Source: Wenzhouxiangella sp. AB-CW3
Lineage (GTDB): Bacteria; Pseudomonadota; Gammaproteobacteria; Xanthomonadales; Wenzhouxiangellaceae
Assembly: GCF_014725735.1 (NCBI RefSeq)
Contig: NZ_CP061368.1
Coordinates: 2,185,225 to 2,249,224 of the forward strand
Direction of reading: 5' to 3'
DNA length: 64,000 nucleotides
Positions within the stretch are counted from its first letter, which is position 1. Every line of letters begins with the position of its first letter. This document shows positions 62,487-64,000 of the stretch, piece by piece. The notes under the pieces are model-generated. The model saw nothing but the letters and a program-made list of their open reading frames with translations. It was not told where the DNA came from and ran no database searches. A program made the translations under genes and the position numbers.

Positions 62487-64000
62487 CTACATTCCCGGCT
62501 GGGTCAGTTCACGACCTTCGGCTTCCCAGGCTTCACGCACCTTGGCGCGAATGCCCTCGCGCAATTGTTCGGCATCGTAGACGATGCCGTCCTTGATGGT
62601 GTAGCGCACCCCACCGGTGCGATAGACGTTGTTGTCCTCATCGACGCGGACGGCGCCCGTGCCGTAGAGCACCTTGAAATTGGCCAGCGGGTTTTCCTCC
62701 ACGACCACCAGGTCGGCCAGCTTGCCGGGCTCGATGGTGCCGAGTTCGTCGTCGATGCCGAGCGCCTCGGCCCCGCTGAGCGTGGCCGCACGCAGCACTT
62801 CCAGTGGATGGAAGCCGGCCTCCTGGAGCAGTTCCAGCTCGCTGATGAAGCCAAACCCGTAGGTCTTGTAGATGAAACCGGAATCCGAGCCGGTGACCAC
62901 ACGGCCGCCGTGGTTCTTGTAGTCGTTGATGTGCTCCATCCAGCGACGGAAGTTGTCCTTCCAGTCGTTCTCGATGCCGCTGGTCCAGTCGAACCAGTAC
63001 GAGCCATGGGCGGTGCGCGAAGGCTCGAAGAAATCCCAAAGGGCCGGCTTGGTATAGAGCGGATGCCACTCGGCCGTACGCTCGCGCATGAAATCGCGAT
63101 TGGCCTGGTAGATATTGAAGGTGGGCACGATGGTGAAGTCCATCTCGATGAGTTCATCGCGCACCTGCTGCCAGCGCTCACTGTCCAGGCCTGCCGCCTG
63201 ACGCCACAGCTTGCCGGCCTCGGCAAAGCGGTCCTGCTCGTCGCTGTAGTTGTAGTCGTGTGGATAGTCCTGGATACGCCGGTCGGTGAAAAGGGATTCG
63301 GGCAGGCCATACCAGTGCTCCATGCTGTCCAGGCCCATGCGGGCGGCATCCAGCATGTCGGTGCGGGTTACATGCAGCTGTGCCAAGTGCATGGTGGTGC
63401 CGATGTCCACCTCCCCGGCCTCGTCAATGGCCGCTTCGAGGATGTCCGGACGAGCGCCAAAGAACTTGATGCCCTCTGCCCCGGCATCGGCAATGCCACG
63501 TACCCACTCACGTGCCTGCTCCGTCGTGGTGATGGGCCCGTCATGTCCGCTGCCGAAAGTGACATATGGATGCAGCCGTGGTGCGGTAATCACGTTGTCC
63601 GCGCTCTTTCGACGATGCTCGACCATCCAGTCCACGCCAGCACCGCTGCCCGGATCACGCACCGTGGTCACACCATGGGCCATCCACAGCCGGAACACGT
63701 AATCGGCCGAGACGCCCTGGCCGCGCCCACCAACATGACCGTGCAGGTCAACAAATCCCGGCAGTACGTACTGACCGGTCAGATCGAACTCCCGCGTGTC
63801 CTCATCGGCTTGGGGTCGCCGGTCATCATCGAAGAACACGCCACCCAGGCCAACGTTACGCACCTCGACGATCCGATTGGCTTCGATCACGATGTCCACC
63901 GGGCCGTAGGGAGGCGCACCGGTGCCGTCGATGACCACGGGCCCGCGCAGAATCAGCCTGGGAAAGGGACCCTCCCCTTCCGAGCGCTCCGGCACCTCGC
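62487..64000 (-). CDS. Amidohydrolase family protein (N-terminus outside window)
   Basis: About 504 residues are visible; the frame is still open at the edge, and a GTG at 63995 is unlikely to be the true start since such enzymes usually begin with a signal peptide. The metal-binding pattern of amidohydrolase subtype I is seen: 'LPGFVDLHGHVGG' (H-x-H), 'GIKFFGARPD' (carboxylated lysine site), 'TMHLAQLHV', 'SMEHWYG', and 'VVTGSDSGFIYKTYG' (aspartate). The C-terminal 'GIDDELGTIEPGKLADLVVV' closes the family fold. It could be an imidazolonepropionase/Xaa-Pro dipeptidase-like or other exported amidohydrolase; the substrate is not predictable. Confidence 0.88.
   Translation of the reverse strand, partial: EVPERSEGEGPFPRLILRGPVVIDGTGAPPYGPVDIVIEANRIVEVRNVGLGGVFFDDDRRPQADEDTREFDLTGQYVLPGFVDLHGHVGGRGQGVSADYVFRLWMAHGVTTVRDPGSGAGVDWMVEHRRKSADNVITAPRLHPYVTFGSGHDGPITTTEQAREWVRGIADAGAEGIKFFGARPDILEAAIDEAGEVDIGTTMHLAQLHVTRTDMLDAARMGLDSMEHWYGLPESLFTDRRIQDYPHDYNYSDEQDRFAEAGKLWRQAAGLDSERWQQVRDELIEMDFTIVPTFNIYQANRDFMRERTAEWHPLYTKPALWDFFEPSRTAHGSYWFDWTSGIENDWKDNFRRWMEHINDYKNHGGRVVTGSDSGFIYKTYGFGFISELELLQEAGFHPLEVLRAATLSGAEALGIDDELGTIEPGKLADLVVVEENPLANFKVLYGTGAVRVDEDNNVYRTGGVRYTIKDGIVYDAEQLREGIRAKVREAWEAEGRELTQPGM

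Noticed and set aside
1-64000. CRISPR arrays, tRNA/rRNA genes, insertion sequences or prophage
   Set aside because: I found no regular spacer-repeat array, no cloverleaf or rRNA sequence, and no transposase, integrase or phage structural gene.

Overview
The window comes from a GC-rich gammaproteobacterium, most likely of the Lysobacterales (Xanthomonadales), possibly near Wenzhouxiangella. This is inferred from gene content, not proven: a class II DAHP synthase, prpBC, DsbB, many secreted peptidases, a secreted 'GLWFDPERSGTG' domain protein, and secreted proteins ending in an 'F-x-D-x-F-E' tail. I see no rRNA, tRNA, CRISPR array, transposase or phage gene.

Layout. 1-2407 (minus) is a GldA/GldF/GldG-type ABC export system, cut by the window edge. 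2564-3631 is an M14-like deacylase. 4072-30546 (plus) is the standout: five tightly packed genes (gaps -1, 7, 19 and 2 nt). They encode a 4361-aa DUF11 protein with beta-propellers nested inside its DUF11 units, a PpiC foldase, a 587-aa exported protein of unknown type, a 2782-aa multi-domain exported protein, and a 752-aa Calx-beta/propeller protein. A strong hairpin closes the cluster and a possible structured leader precedes it. 30672-31494 carries a PspB-like membrane protein and a DUF502 protein. 31846-34515 holds a secreted metzincin protease whose signal peptide is out of frame at a C7 tract, and a small exported protein.

34797-42213 is mostly minus-strand metabolism: prpC and prpB (methylcitrate cycle), two bacterial-PH-domain membrane proteins, an ACAD10/11-type phosphotransferase, a zinc-ribbon protein and an acyl-CoA dehydrogenase. 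A small plus-strand exported protein sits among the last three. 42427-51064 mixes exported proteins (a second metzincin, a carboxypeptidase-regulatory-repeat protein, a pair of 187-aa paralogues) with typA, a second M14-like deacylase and tesB. 51246-64000 is core metabolism and housekeeping: mdh, class II DAHP synthase, dsbB, chaC, an S10 carboxypeptidase, proA and proB, a phospholipase D-type synthase, a hipBA toxin-antitoxin pair, and an amidohydrolase running off the edge.

Taken together, the organism looks protein-degrading and strongly secretory. Five unrelated exported proteins share the C-terminal tail, and the giant operon supplies its own periplasmic prolyl isomerase. That operon is the best candidate for an undescribed surface or extracellular system. 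Small dispersed repeats lie at gene ends at 49536, 54984 and 62426.
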